A stretch of DNA of 40,073 bases, from positions 1 to 40,073 of the forward strand of contig JAFYQB010000087.1 in NCBI GenBank assembly GCA_017547285.1, written 5' to 3'. A model generated the notes under the pieces. That model did not search any database. It was not told the origin of the DNA and saw only the letters and a program-made list of their open reading frames with translations. Both the position numbers and the translations under genes were made by a program. Shown here in pieces: positions 25,463-32,797 of the stretch; positions within the stretch are counted from its first letter, which is position 1; each line of letters starts with the position of its first letter. The DNA is from Clostridia bacterium (GTDB lineage: Bacteria > Bacillota > Clostridia > Christensenellales > Aristaeellaceae).

Positions 25463-25782
25463 ACGACTGGATCCGCATGGATACGGATGAGACGCTGGAC
25501 CTGGCAAGACAGCTGGAAAGGCTGAGCGAGGAAATGGACCGCGCAGCCATGCGCGTGCGCATGCTTGAGCAGCATCTGTATCAGCCGGAGGAAGCAAGCG
25601 CGGCGCTGTATGAGCAGCGCCGCAGGATCCGGCTGCTGATGGAAAAAACCGACAGCCTGGCAGCGCGTCTCAAGCAGATTGCAGAACTGTTCGGCGGCTG
25701 TGAAGAGCAGATCAGGGGCTGGATCAACGCCCACGCAGACGGCTATCTGTACCGGAAAAACGATCTGGGACTGGAAGAATAA
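25459..25782 (+). CDS. Small helical protein sharing the effector targeting domain
   Basis: 107 residues, Arg/Glu-rich and helical, predicted cytoplasmic. Its beginning (WIRMDTDETLDLARQLERL) matches the start of the helical domain in the 27312 effector (LIRVDCGQMEALASEMRKL) and of the C-terminal domain of the 30353 lipase (VIRIDTAYLNSISSQLRSL): hydrophobic-Ile-Arg-x-Asp followed by an amphipathic helix with the same spacing. It lacks a WXG motif. It may be a partner or adaptor that mimics or binds the effector targeting domain. RBS aggga about 10 bases upstream. Confidence 0.8.
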   Translation: MNDWIRMDTDETLDLARQLERLSEEMDRAAMRVRMLEQHLYQPEEASAALYEQRRRIRLLMEKTDSLAARLKQIAELFGGCEEQIRGWINAHADGYLYRKNDLGLEE

Positions 25783-25820
25783 CCATTCATCCCCAAAATC
25801 GTGCAATTCGTCAGTTTCGC

Positions 25821-25849
25821 TTTCAGAGTTCAGAACGTTCTGCTATACT
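25821..25849 (+). promoter_or_regulatory. Candidate promoter with 12-bp palindrome before the WXG100 cluster
   Basis: An extended -10 (TGCTATACT, with TATACT at 25844-25849) and a weak -35 (TTTCAG, 25821-25826, 17-bp spacer) lie in the 131-bp gap. The spacer holds a perfect palindrome, cagaacgttctg, at 25831-25842, touching the -10. This is a good place for a repressor or activator site and would let the WXG100/effector genes be controlled apart from the machine genes. Confidence 0.5.
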
Positions 25850-25913
25850 TCAATCATCAAATGAAGGAACCAAAAACCCTTCGAAATATAAGAAATGGAT
25901 GGTGACTGAAACT

Positions 25914-26204
25914 ATGAGTACCTGGATCGTAACGATCAGAGCAATCCTTCAGTTCCTTGCCGAAGCCCGTAAAGCCAAGCAGGAGCTTGATCAGGCCAAC
26001 GAGCAGATGTCCCGTGCCGCACAGGCGCTGTGCGATAAGTGGCAGGGCGATGCGGCTGCTGCCTTTGCCCAGGAACAGGGCGTTCTCTACAGGCACTGCT
26101 CTCAGCTGAGCGGCGTAGGCTCCGAGTACATGGACCTTCTGCAGAAGACCGCTCAGATGTACGAAGACGCTGAGACCCGCGCCACCAACGCCGTGAAGGG
26201 CTAA
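25914..26204 (+). CDS. WXG100-family protein
   Basis: 96 residues with start at 25914, where ggatggtgac lies 8 bases ahead; an upstream ATG at 25899 would add five residues. The helical hairpin has the motif DKWQGDAAAAF at the turn, and a Tyr-x3-Glu (YEDAE) near the C-terminus resembles the YxxxD/E export signal. First of four consecutive WXG100 genes. Probably a secreted substrate or effector partner of the EssC system. Confidence 0.9.
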   Translation: MSTWIVTIRAILQFLAEARKAKQELDQANEQMSRAAQALCDKWQGDAAAAFAQEQGVLYRHCSQLSGVGSEYMDLLQKTAQMYEDAETRATNAVKG

Positions 26205-26237
26205 GCCGATACGGACTACTGAAAAGGAGATAAGACT

Positions 26238-26567
26238 ATGGCTGCTAATAATATCGTTGTTATCGATTCCGAATTCCATGCGTGTATCGCGGCTTACAAG
26301 AGCAGTCTGCAGACCCTGCAGAACGCCGTACAGGCTTATGAATCCGCGCTGAACGCTCTGCGCAGCGACTGGACCGGCAAGGCCTTCGTGATGATGGTTG
26401 CCAAGGTGGTTGACCTGATCGCCAAGATCAAGGCCTCCTACGACCGCGTGAATGACGCCATCAACGAGCTGAACGCTGTTGACGCCCTGTTCACCGAGAA
26501 CGAAGAGAAGCTCAAGAGCAATTTCAACGCTCTGGACGCTGGCTCTGTATCCCCCTTTAACGGCTGA
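26238..26567 (+). CDS. WXG100-family protein ending in SPFNG
   Basis: 109 residues. The WXG motif is SDWTGKAFVMM. The C-terminal extension ends in VSPFNG, an ending shared with the gene at 26922. RBS aaaggag 11 bases upstream of the ATG. Likely dimerises with one of the neighbouring WXG100 proteins, or serves as a targeting partner for the effectors downstream. Confidence 0.9.
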   Translation: MAANNIVVIDSEFHACIAAYKSSLQTLQNAVQAYESALNALRSDWTGKAFVMMVAKVVDLIAKIKASYDRVNDAINELNAVDALFTENEEKLKSNFNALDAGSVSPFNG

Positions 26568-26593
26568 CGAATGTAGCGGAAAGGAAGAAGATT

Positions 26594-26887
26594 ATGGCTC
26601 TTATTCAAGTAACTATCTCCGAGCTCACGGGCGCTGCGAGCAAGATCGCTAAGGCGAATGAAAGTTTCCGCGAGGCTGTTGCCGCCGTGAAGGCTGCTTC
26701 CGAACAGCTGGGCGATACCTGGGAAGGCCCCACCCGCGACGCGTTTGTTGCCGAGCAGGAACAGATCGACAAGTGGTACAACATGATGAGCGATTGTGTT
26801 GCTCAGTATGTAGCTTCCATGAACAGCGCCGCCAGCGCTTATCTGGAAACCGACGCTGCTGCCAGCAATTTGATCAAGAGCAACTGA
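26594..26887 (+). CDS. WXG100-family protein
   Basis: 97 residues. The WXG motif is GDTWEGPTRDAF; near the C-terminus YLETD is a textbook YxxxD export motif. RBS aaaggaag. Spacing of about 30 bases on both sides suggests one transcript with its neighbours. Confidence 0.92.
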   Translation: MALIQVTISELTGAASKIAKANESFREAVAAVKAASEQLGDTWEGPTRDAFVAEQEQIDKWYNMMSDCVAQYVASMNSAASAYLETDAAASNLIKSN

Positions 26888-26921
26888 TTTTTCAGCGGCT
26901 TCATAGCAGGGAGGAAATATT

Positions 26922-27245
26922 ATGTCTGAATATAAAATTAAGGTAAGTCAGGAAGAACTCCAGAATACCATCAGCCAGTTCCAGTCCGCCAAGGAGCAGC
27001 TGACCACCGCTTACGGCCAGATGGCTGCTGAGGTGATGGCTCTCAACAGCAGCTGGAACGGCGCCGCCAGCGAAGCGTTCGTCAACCGCTTCAGCGAGCT
27101 GACCGCCAACATCAAGACCAGCGACGCCACCATGGAACAGGCGATCACCGGTCTGAAGACCGCCGCTGAGATTTACGAAGAAGTGACCGAGGCTGTTTCC
27201 GGCATGTGGAGCGGCGCTTCCGACGCCAGCCCCTTCAACGGCTGA
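26922..27245 (+). CDS. WXG100-family protein ending in SPFNG
   Basis: 107 residues. The WXG motif is SSWNGAASEAF, with the C-terminus DASPFNG as in the 26238 gene. It lies directly upstream of the effector-like gene at 27312, the usual position of a dedicated WXG100-like targeting partner. A strong hairpin separates the two. RBS gggagg. Confidence 0.92.
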   Translation: MSEYKIKVSQEELQNTISQFQSAKEQLTTAYGQMAAEVMALNSSWNGAASEAFVNRFSELTANIKTSDATMEQAITGLKTAAEIYEEVTEAVSGMWSGASDASPFNG

Positions 27246-27262
27246 CACTAACCACTTTTTGA

Positions 27263-27294
27263 TTCCCCCGGGAGGCGGGCGCTTCCCGGGGGAA
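27263..27294 (+). other. Strong hairpin between WXG100 cluster and effector
   Basis: Perfect 11-bp stem: ttcccccggga at 27263-27273 pairs with 27284-27294 around a 10-base loop. No T-run follows, and the RBS of the next gene (ggaggag) starts about 7 bases later. It could be an mRNA processing/stability element giving more WXG100 than effector, or a weak terminator. Confidence 0.7.
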
Positions 27295-27311
27295 ACTAGA
27301 CGGAGGAGCAA

Positions 27312-28715
27312 ATGACCGACCTGATTCGTGTGGACTGCGGGCAAATGGAAGCGCTGGCTTCCGAGATGCGCAAGCTGGGAGATGCCCTGGATACACTGAA
27401 AAGCAGAATAAACGGAGTCCGGGTCGAAAAGGAAAGCGGAGCCAACGTATATTGCGCGCTTTCGGCCGTCAAACTCAAAACCATCGAACAGACGCTGCGA
27501 TCCGGAACGACAGAAGAGTGCCTCAGAGGGCTTTCTGCCAATCTCGGATCGCTGAATTTTTATGCAGATACCCTGGCCGATAAGATCCGTACTGCGGCCG
27601 AATCGTTCCGTGAGAACGAACAGAAACTGGTAAACCTTTTTAACGGCCTGATGACGCCCGAAGAACTGCTGCTGGGCGTGGGACAGGCTCTGGGCTACGG
27701 CGGCAACCCTGCCGGCTGGACGCCTGAAATGATTCAGAACGTGCAGAATCTGATCCAGACGGCTCAAATTCTGACGGATGCAGGTATGACGTTCCTGCTG
27801 ACCGGCGACCAGGCGATCCTGATGGATCAGCATGGCGTGATCGGTACGTTTGAATCAACCATTGGACTCAGCGGAATCACCACAACATCCACCGTGTTCG
27901 ACGGCAGTCACCGTCACGAGCTCAAGACGCAGCTTGGATTGATGGATGGTGGTTTTTCATACAAGGACAGCATCCTCAAACCTGCCGATCTCTGGCGCAA
28001 AACCTTTGACGAGAACGGCAATCCCGTGGAAGGCAAGCAGGAATCCGGCCTTGGCATCGGCATTTTCTCTGTGGGCGCTTCCGCCGAAGCCTCGCATTCG
28101 TGGTTTGGCGAAAATGCTGCCGGTCAGACCGGCAACCTCAGCTATGAAGCCAAGGTGGGCGTGGGCAATGCGGGCGCAAACGCGTCCATTGAAGGCGGTC
28201 TGGGCGCCTATGTGACCGAGAACGGCGTGGAGATCACCGCAGGCGTGCAGGGTGAAATGGGCGTATCCGTTTCCGCTGCCAATGTGGAAGCCTCCATGTC
28301 CTACGAACTGATCGATAACGTATCTGTAGGCGTGGGCGCCGAAGTATCCGTGCTGGAAGGCGAAGCCGGCGTGGAAGCCGGTATCGGCCTGGTGGACGGC
28401 CAGCTGATGGCCTACGGTGAAGCCTCGGCCGAGATCAACGTGATCGAAGCTGCTGCAGAAGGCAATATCGATCTTGGCCTGGTGGAAGGCAAGGTTGGCG
28501 GCAGCGTTTCCTTCGGTCTGGGTGCGCATGCCAAGGGCGGCTACAACGACGGCGTGCTTTCCTTTGACGTGGGCGTGGCGGCCGGCCTGGGCGTCAGCGT
28601 GAATGCGGAAATCAATATCGGCGGCGCTATCGACGCCATCGGCGATGGTATTGGCGAAGCCGTAGACTTTGTAGGCGATGGACTAAGCAGCTTGAAAAAG
28701 GCCATTTTCGGCTGA
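27312..28715 (+). CDS. Putative T7SS effector: helical targeting domain plus Gly/Ala/Val-rich domain
   Basis: 467 residues. The N-terminal 115 residues are helical, start LIRVDCGQMEALASEM, end AAESFRENEQKLVNLFNG, and match the C-terminal domain of the 30353 lipase, so this is probably the T7SS targeting domain (LXG-like in role). A middle part (about 120-250) is unrecognised. The last 220 residues are Gly/Ala/Val-rich with short alternating strands (such as GVGNAGANASIEGGLGAYV) and finish in a short amphipathic helix. That pattern could insert into membranes or form a long beta structure; no catalytic motif is seen. Small partner genes follow at once, as in polymorphic toxin loci. Toxicity is inferred, not shown. 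Confidence 0.82.
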   Translation: MTDLIRVDCGQMEALASEMRKLGDALDTLKSRINGVRVEKESGANVYCALSAVKLKTIEQTLRSGTTEECLRGLSANLGSLNFYADTLADKIRTAAESFRENEQKLVNLFNGLMTPEELLLGVGQALGYGGNPAGWTPEMIQNVQNLIQTAQILTDAGMTFLLTGDQAILMDQHGVIGTFESTIGLSGITTTSTVFDGSHRHELKTQLGLMDGGFSYKDSILKPADLWRKTFDENGNPVEGKQESGLGIGIFSVGASAEASHSWFGENAAGQTGNLSYEAKVGVGNAGANASIEGGLGAYVTENGVEITAGVQGEMGVSVSAANVEASMSYELIDNVSVGVGAEVSVLEGEAGVEAGIGLVDGQLMAYGEASAEINVIEAAAEGNIDLGLVEGKVGGSVSFGLGAHAKGGYNDGVLSFDVGVAAGLGVSVNAEINIGGAIDAIGDGIGEAVDFVGDGLSSLKKAIFG

Positions 28716-28727
28716 TGGAGAAGCAAT

Positions 28728-29132
28728 ATGATGCGACTGGTAATGATTCTTTGCGCAGTGGTGATCGCTCTGTGCGCGCTGTACCCGCTGACGGCGGGCA
28801 AGCGCATCAAAGCCAAAGCGATCCGGACGCAGGCTGTGGTTACGGGCATGACCCCGCTTGGCGGCGGAGGTCAGCGGCAGGCAGAAGTAACGTTTACGCA
28901 CACGGATGGCCGTACCATCCGCTATCCGGTGCAGCGGCTGGGCAGCTACCGCGCTGCGGTGGGCGACCAGGTGGAAATTCTGTATACCGGCCGGAAGGTA
29001 ATGGGCATGGAAAGCTGGAATATCTTTATCCTGCCCAAAAAGGACGCCGACCCGTTTAAGGTGTATACGTTTGCCGGCATCCTGCTGCTGGTGGCCGCCG
29101 CGCTGTTTGCGGCGCTGGCCATGGTGATGTGA
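28728..29132 (+). CDS. DUF3592-like two-helix membrane protein, candidate immunity protein
   Basis: 134 residues. It has transmembrane helices at about 3-22 and 111-133, with a beta-rich segment between them (QAEVTFTHTDGRTIRYPVQ, VGDQVEILYTGR), the layout of DUF3592 proteins. It lies 12 bases after the effector stop codon. A membrane protein directly after a putative membrane-active effector is a reasonable immunity candidate (inferred). Two adjacent ATGs (28728, 28731); the first is 7 bases from ggag. Confidence 0.75.
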   Translation: MMRLVMILCAVVIALCALYPLTAGKRIKAKAIRTQAVVTGMTPLGGGGQRQAEVTFTHTDGRTIRYPVQRLGSYRAAVGDQVEILYTGRKVMGMESWNIFILPKKDADPFKVYTFAGILLLVAAALFAALAMVM

Positions 29133-29165
29133 TTTTGGAAATAAGCGATTGATGGAGGCAGAACA

Positions 29166-29459
29166 ATGAAGATCGAAGGCCTTTTGCCCGTGGGTTCCGT
29201 GGTGATGCTCAAGGAAGGCACTCACCGTGTCATGATTATCGGCTACTGCCAGCGCCTGGTCAGCAAGCCCGACACCGTGTATGATTATGTGGGCTGCCTG
29301 TTCCCGGAAGGCTTCCTGAGCGCCGATAAGAATTACCTGTTCAACCGCGAACAGATCGACCAGATCCACCACATTGGCTGTGTGACCGAAGGTCAGATGG
29401 CTTTTGCAGAGAAGATGGAAGAAGCCATCGACAGGCTGCGTGAACAAAAGGAAGCGTAA
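29166..29459 (+). CDS. DUF4176 family protein, Lcp-like effector chaperone
   Basis: 97 residues. The sequence fits DUF4176: LLPVGSVVMLKEGTHRVMIIGY, then YDYVGCLFPEGF and YLFNREQIDQI. DUF4176 proteins occur beside LXG toxins in T7SSb loci, where they act as cytoplasmic adaptors that bind the toxin with a WXG100-like partner. Here it closes the first effector module, just before a terminator. RBS ggagg. Confidence 0.88.
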   Translation: MKIEGLLPVGSVVMLKEGTHRVMIIGYCQRLVSKPDTVYDYVGCLFPEGFLSADKNYLFNREQIDQIHHIGCVTEGQMAFAEKMEEAIDRLREQKEA

Positions 29460-29476
29460 AACGGTATAAACAAAAG

Positions 29477-29520
29477 CTGTTCCGGGCGCAGAATGCGTCT
29501 GGAACAGTTGTGTTTTCTGT
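29477..29520 (+). terminator. Rho-independent terminator
   Basis: ctgttccgggcgca (29477-29490) pairs with 29494-29507 in a 14-bp stem with two G-U pairs and a three-base loop, followed by ttgtgttttctgtt. It ends the WXG100/first effector module. Confidence 0.8.
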
Positions 29521-29577
29521 TGGTATCACACATCAGAACCTGCGGAATGCAGGAAGAACAGAAGCGAGGTGCTTCGA

Positions 29578-30351
29578 ATGAAAAAAATCAAAATGATCGC
29601 TTGCTGTGTAATGGCAGCGCTTACCCTGAGCGCCTGTTCCACAGCAGTACGGGAGGGAAACAGCATGGGCGCCAATACCTATACGGAAAATCAGAAAACG
29701 ATCCTGATCGCTGCGGGTACGACTGAGGAACGACTGGAAAAAGGTACGCTGATCCCTGCGGAAACAAAACTGCTGGAAATGCTGACGGCAGCGGAAAAAC
29801 ATCTGGCAGAGCGTTACTCCGGGACGGTATTTACCTTTACCGGTTTGGATACCACTTTGCCCCGCGGCGACCGTTATCACTTTCTGGCCAGCGATGGCCG
29901 AAACGAGTTTGCGGTGCTCGTGTGGCCCGGTGAAAAGAATACGTACAAAATCAGCGATTCCTACTTCAGCGACCTGAAACGTGAGGAACTCAACGAATTC
30001 TGCGAGGAAGTGCTGGCCGGTTTCGGCCTGAAGGCAAAGGCGGATCTGGAATTGACCGGGGTTTACGGTTCGGAATACAGCCATACGGTTTCGCTGAAGA
30101 ACATTCTGGAGAGCGGCAAAATGATCGGTATTTCCGGCTGGGTGTTTGCCGAAAATCTGTCCGGGCTGGAAGCCATCCAGCCTGAAATGGAAAAAGCCCT
30201 GTGCAGCGCAGGGCTGTGCGGCGGCTTTGAACTGCGGCTGGTGGAAGGCGTCACGCTCGCCAAGGCCTATGAAAGCCCTCGTACGGAGCGCAGCTTTGTG
30301 GCAGCCAAAAGCTATGTGTCCCTGCCCGATCAGAGCAGTGAGGTGAAGTAA
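29578..30351 (+). CDS. Lipoprotein, candidate immunity partner of the lipase effector
   Basis: 257 residues. A lipoprotein signal with lipobox LSAC (Cys at about 20) predicts a lipid-anchored outer-face protein. The rest is mixed alpha/beta and unrecognised. ATG 29578 is preferred over GTG 29569 because gaggtg sits about 6 bases ahead. The stop is one base from the lipase start, so the two are coupled. In Staphylococcus aureus the T7-secreted lipase TslA is neutralised by a lipoprotein (TilA); the same pairing here suggests immunity or lipase inhibition. This is inference from context, with no sequence similarity claimed. Confidence 0.85.
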   Translation: MKKIKMIACCVMAALTLSACSTAVREGNSMGANTYTENQKTILIAAGTTEERLEKGTLIPAETKLLEMLTAAEKHLAERYSGTVFTFTGLDTTLPRGDRYHFLASDGRNEFAVLVWPGEKNTYKISDSYFSDLKREELNEFCEEVLAGFGLKAKADLELTGVYGSEYSHTVSLKNILESGKMIGISGWVFAENLSGLEAIQPEMEKALCSAGLCGGFELRLVEGVTLAKAYESPRTERSFVAAKSYVSLPDQSSEVK

Positions 30352-30352
30352 G

Positions 30353-31876
30353 ATGGCGCTTACTGCAGATCAGGTCTATTTGCTCAATACGATTACCTAC
30401 ATGTCCGAACCGGGGTTGCATACTGCAACGGAAGGCATGGACGTAGGTTCGTACGTTAACGCCATCCTGAACAACAGATCTCTGCGCGAACAGATGGCTG
30501 AAAAGGATTTCATGACGGCGGATCAGCTGCTGACGGTCTGTCAGCAGATCAAAAACGATCCTGCGCTTTGTGAAATGACCATTGCACATGCCAGCCGCAC
30601 AGAGGGCGGAGCGGATCGATTGATTTTTGTGTCGCCGGACAGCCAGCAGGCCGTCATTGCGCTGGAAGGTACCGTGGGCGCGTGCGAATGGCGCGACGAC
30701 GCCTACGGCGCAGGCGAAACAACAGCATACGGCACCCGGGACGGCGTATCCACCCCCGGCCAGGAAACGGAAATGGACTGGTTCCAGAGCCCGGAGGTTC
30801 AGAGCGCGCTGGAAGGCTGCGATCATGTGACCATTTCCGGCCACTCCAAGGGCGGCAACAAGGCCAAATACCTTACGCTGCTGGACGAAAGCGGCGTGAT
30901 CGATGAATGTATTTCCTTTGACGGTCAGGGCTTTTCTGATGAGTTTATCCAGCATTATGAAGATCAGATCCGCGCCAACCAGGACAAAATTGTCAACTAC
31001 AACAACGAGAATGACTATGTCAATATTCTGCTGAATGACGTTGGCGAAAAGCACTATATTGAGGGTGAACATGTGGATAATCCCATGGCTCATCACTCAC
31101 TGTTTACCATGCGCCATTCCATTCCCATGAGCGAACACGAAGCCCATCAGAGCGAACTGATGCGCGAAGCGGATCAGTTGTTCAACAGCTATTTGCGTAC
31201 GCTGAGTTCCGAAGACAAAGTGCTCTTTGGCAAAATGCTCGGCGAACTGTTGGCGGCTACTGTTGGCGGCGGCGGTTGGGAAGCGGCAGGCAACCTTTTG
31301 GAAATTCTTCTGGGCGAAGGCGGCCTGGGATTGTTCAAGGATTTTCTGGAGTATGCGTTTGCCTATGCTTCGGCCGAACTGGCGGAGGCGCTGCTGAAGT
31401 ATCTGAGGGAAAAATTCCCCGAACTCGCCCCCTGGCTGGATGTTCTGATCGCCAAGATCGAAAAGAAGGAAGGCATGCCTGACGGCAGCGACCTGCGCGT
31501 TTCCGGAGCTGACGTTATCCGGATCGATACCGCCTATCTGAACAGCATCAGCTCGCAGCTTCGCTCGCTGGGCTCCACCGTGAGTAGCTATGCCGGAAGC
31601 GTAAACCGCTGCGCAACCATGTGCGATGATTTTAACATTTTCATCAAAATGGGTCTGAGGCTTTCGCTGGTTTTCAGCAAGGGCCTGGCGGGTATTCTGG
31701 ACGGTACGCCGGCGCAGGTTCTGCGCGGTTTGGACAAGGATATGAGAAAGCTTTCGGATGATGTGGCGCAGCTGTCGGCCAACCTGCTCAAGGCGGCGGA
31801 AGCGTTTGAACAGAACGAGAAAGACATTATTGCAGCGATGCCCTCTTCGGAAGGCATCAGCAGCCCGTGGGCCTAA
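30353..31876 (+). CDS. Putative T7SS lipase effector, reverse domain order
   Basis: 507 residues, no signal peptide. The N-terminal part (about 1-260) resembles DUF2974/Mbeg1-like alpha/beta hydrolases: VIALEGT, the nucleophile elbow ISGHSKGGNKAKYL (Ser about 164), SFDGQGFSDEF and candidate Asp/His residues further on. A hydrophobic/helical middle (about 290-370) follows. The C-terminal domain (about 385-500) starts VIRIDTAYLNSISSQLRSL and ends AAEAFEQNEKDI, matching the N-terminal domain of the 27312 effector. Lipase first and targeting helices last is the arrangement known from TslA. It probably cleaves phospholipids or other esters of target cells; substrate unknown. Confidence 0.85.
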   Translation: MALTADQVYLLNTITYMSEPGLHTATEGMDVGSYVNAILNNRSLREQMAEKDFMTADQLLTVCQQIKNDPALCEMTIAHASRTEGGADRLIFVSPDSQQAVIALEGTVGACEWRDDAYGAGETTAYGTRDGVSTPGQETEMDWFQSPEVQSALEGCDHVTISGHSKGGNKAKYLTLLDESGVIDECISFDGQGFSDEFIQHYEDQIRANQDKIVNYNNENDYVNILLNDVGEKHYIEGEHVDNPMAHHSLFTMRHSIPMSEHEAHQSELMREADQLFNSYLRTLSSEDKVLFGKMLGELLAATVGGGGWEAAGNLLEILLGEGGLGLFKDFLEYAFAYASAELAEALLKYLREKFPELAPWLDVLIAKIEKKEGMPDGSDLRVSGADVIRIDTAYLNSISSQLRSLGSTVSSYAGSVNRCATMCDDFNIFIKMGLRLSLVFSKGLAGILDGTPAQVLRGLDKDMRKLSDDVAQLSANLLKAAEAFEQNEKDIIAAMPSSEGISSPWA

Positions 31877-31890
31877 GAAAATGCAAATAC

Positions 31891-31920
31891 AAAGGGCAGC
31901 AGATCAATCTGCTGCCCTTT
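31891..31920. terminator. Perfect hairpin terminator, convergent genes
   Basis: aaagggcagcaga (31891-31903) pairs perfectly with 31908-31920 around a four-base loop. It lies between the convergent lipase gene (plus) and the exported protein gene (minus) and can serve both, although the T-tract is mostly inside the stem. Confidence 0.75.
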
Positions 31921-31934
31921 GCTGTGCCGTCGTA

Positions 31935-32702
31935 TCACTTGATGTAGAAGCTGGAATCGCCGGCAAAGTGGCCGTCCAGGTAGAAGTCAACCGTATACTC
32001 GCCGGAGGGGATCTCGCCGGTGGCGGCATACATGTCGGCAAAGGCCTGGTTCATGTAGGCCATGGTCTGCCAGAAAGCAGTCGTATATTTGGGAATGGTG
32101 ATTTCAACGGCGGAGGTGGTCACATAACCCGTCGGAGATGTGACGACCGTGAGGGACTGGAAAGACTGATCGTAAGAGAAGGAAACATGGTTAAAGTCCA
32201 TCTTGACCCAGAATTCCTTTTTCTCCAGCAGGTCGTAGATTTCGTCGTTGGTCAGGTTCTTGGCGTAGTTGTAGGAATAGTTGCTGCCGCTGGTTACAAA
32301 GTAGGTCAGGTTGGCGTCCTGCACATCAAAGTAGATATCTTCAAACTGACGGGTGATCTCAGGAATGCTGGCAAGCTCAAGACCCGCGTTATTCAGATCC
32401 ACATCCGGGAAAACCAGCAGGTAGTAATCCAGACCGGGCGCCAGATTGCGGTAGGTGTAGGAGCTGCCGCTTACATCAAACTCGGCCATAATACGGTTGC
32501 CTGCCGTTCCGTCATCCACAACCAGGCTGCCCACGGTAACCTTGCCGCCGTTGGGATTATTCCAGGTAATATCAACGGTGGCGTCATCGTTGACAGTAAC
32601 GGAGGTAATGGTGATCGGCTGCGCTGCAAAAGCGCTCAGAGGCGCAATGCAAATGACCAGTGCCAGAAGCAGGGTGACCAGAATGCCGGTTTTCGTTTTC
32701 AT
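31935..32702 (-). CDS. Exported protein with FnIII-like N-terminal domain
   Basis: 255 residues. A signal peptide ends near AAFAA (about residue 27). The first domain (about 28-115) has the FnIII-like pattern ITSVTVNDDATVDITWNNP followed by YTYRNLAPGLDYYLLV. The remaining region has Tyr-rich strands and ends in a beta segment (YTVDFYLDGHFAGDSSFYIK). The start at 32702 is set by aaagggcgg upstream; the in-frame extension further 5' is not used. Its own promoter lies 67 bases upstream. Role unknown; extracellular binding is plausible. Confidence 0.82.
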   Translation of the reverse strand: MKTKTGILVTLLLALVICIAPLSAFAAQPITITSVTVNDDATVDITWNNPNGGKVTVGSLVVDDGTAGNRIMAEFDVSGSSYTYRNLAPGLDYYLLVFPDVDLNNAGLELASIPEITRQFEDIYFDVQDANLTYFVTSGSNYSYNYAKNLTNDEIYDLLEKKEFWVKMDFNHVSFSYDQSFQSLTVVTSPTGYVTTSAVEITIPKYTTAFWQTMAYMNQAFADMYAATGEIPSGEYTVDFYLDGHFAGDSSFYIK

Positions 32703-32768
32703 GAAAATGCCGCCCTTTCGATGTGAATTGCAAGAATATGGTTTGTTTTGCCAAATATTGCTATGCTT

Positions 32769-32797
32769 ATTATACCACCGGGGCGTTCGCATGTCCA
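32769..32797 (-). promoter_or_regulatory. Sigma-A-type promoter for the exported FnIII-like gene
   Basis: On the minus strand TGGACA (32797-32792), a 17-bp spacer and a perfect TATAAT (32774-32769) lie upstream of the 32702 start, leaving a leader of roughly 60 bases. It overlaps the 3' end of the WYL-like remnant. Confidence 0.72.

Noticed and set aside
25831..25842. LexA (SOS) box
   Set aside because: The palindrome is GAACGTTC without the four-base spacer of the Firmicutes GAAC-N4-GTTC site.
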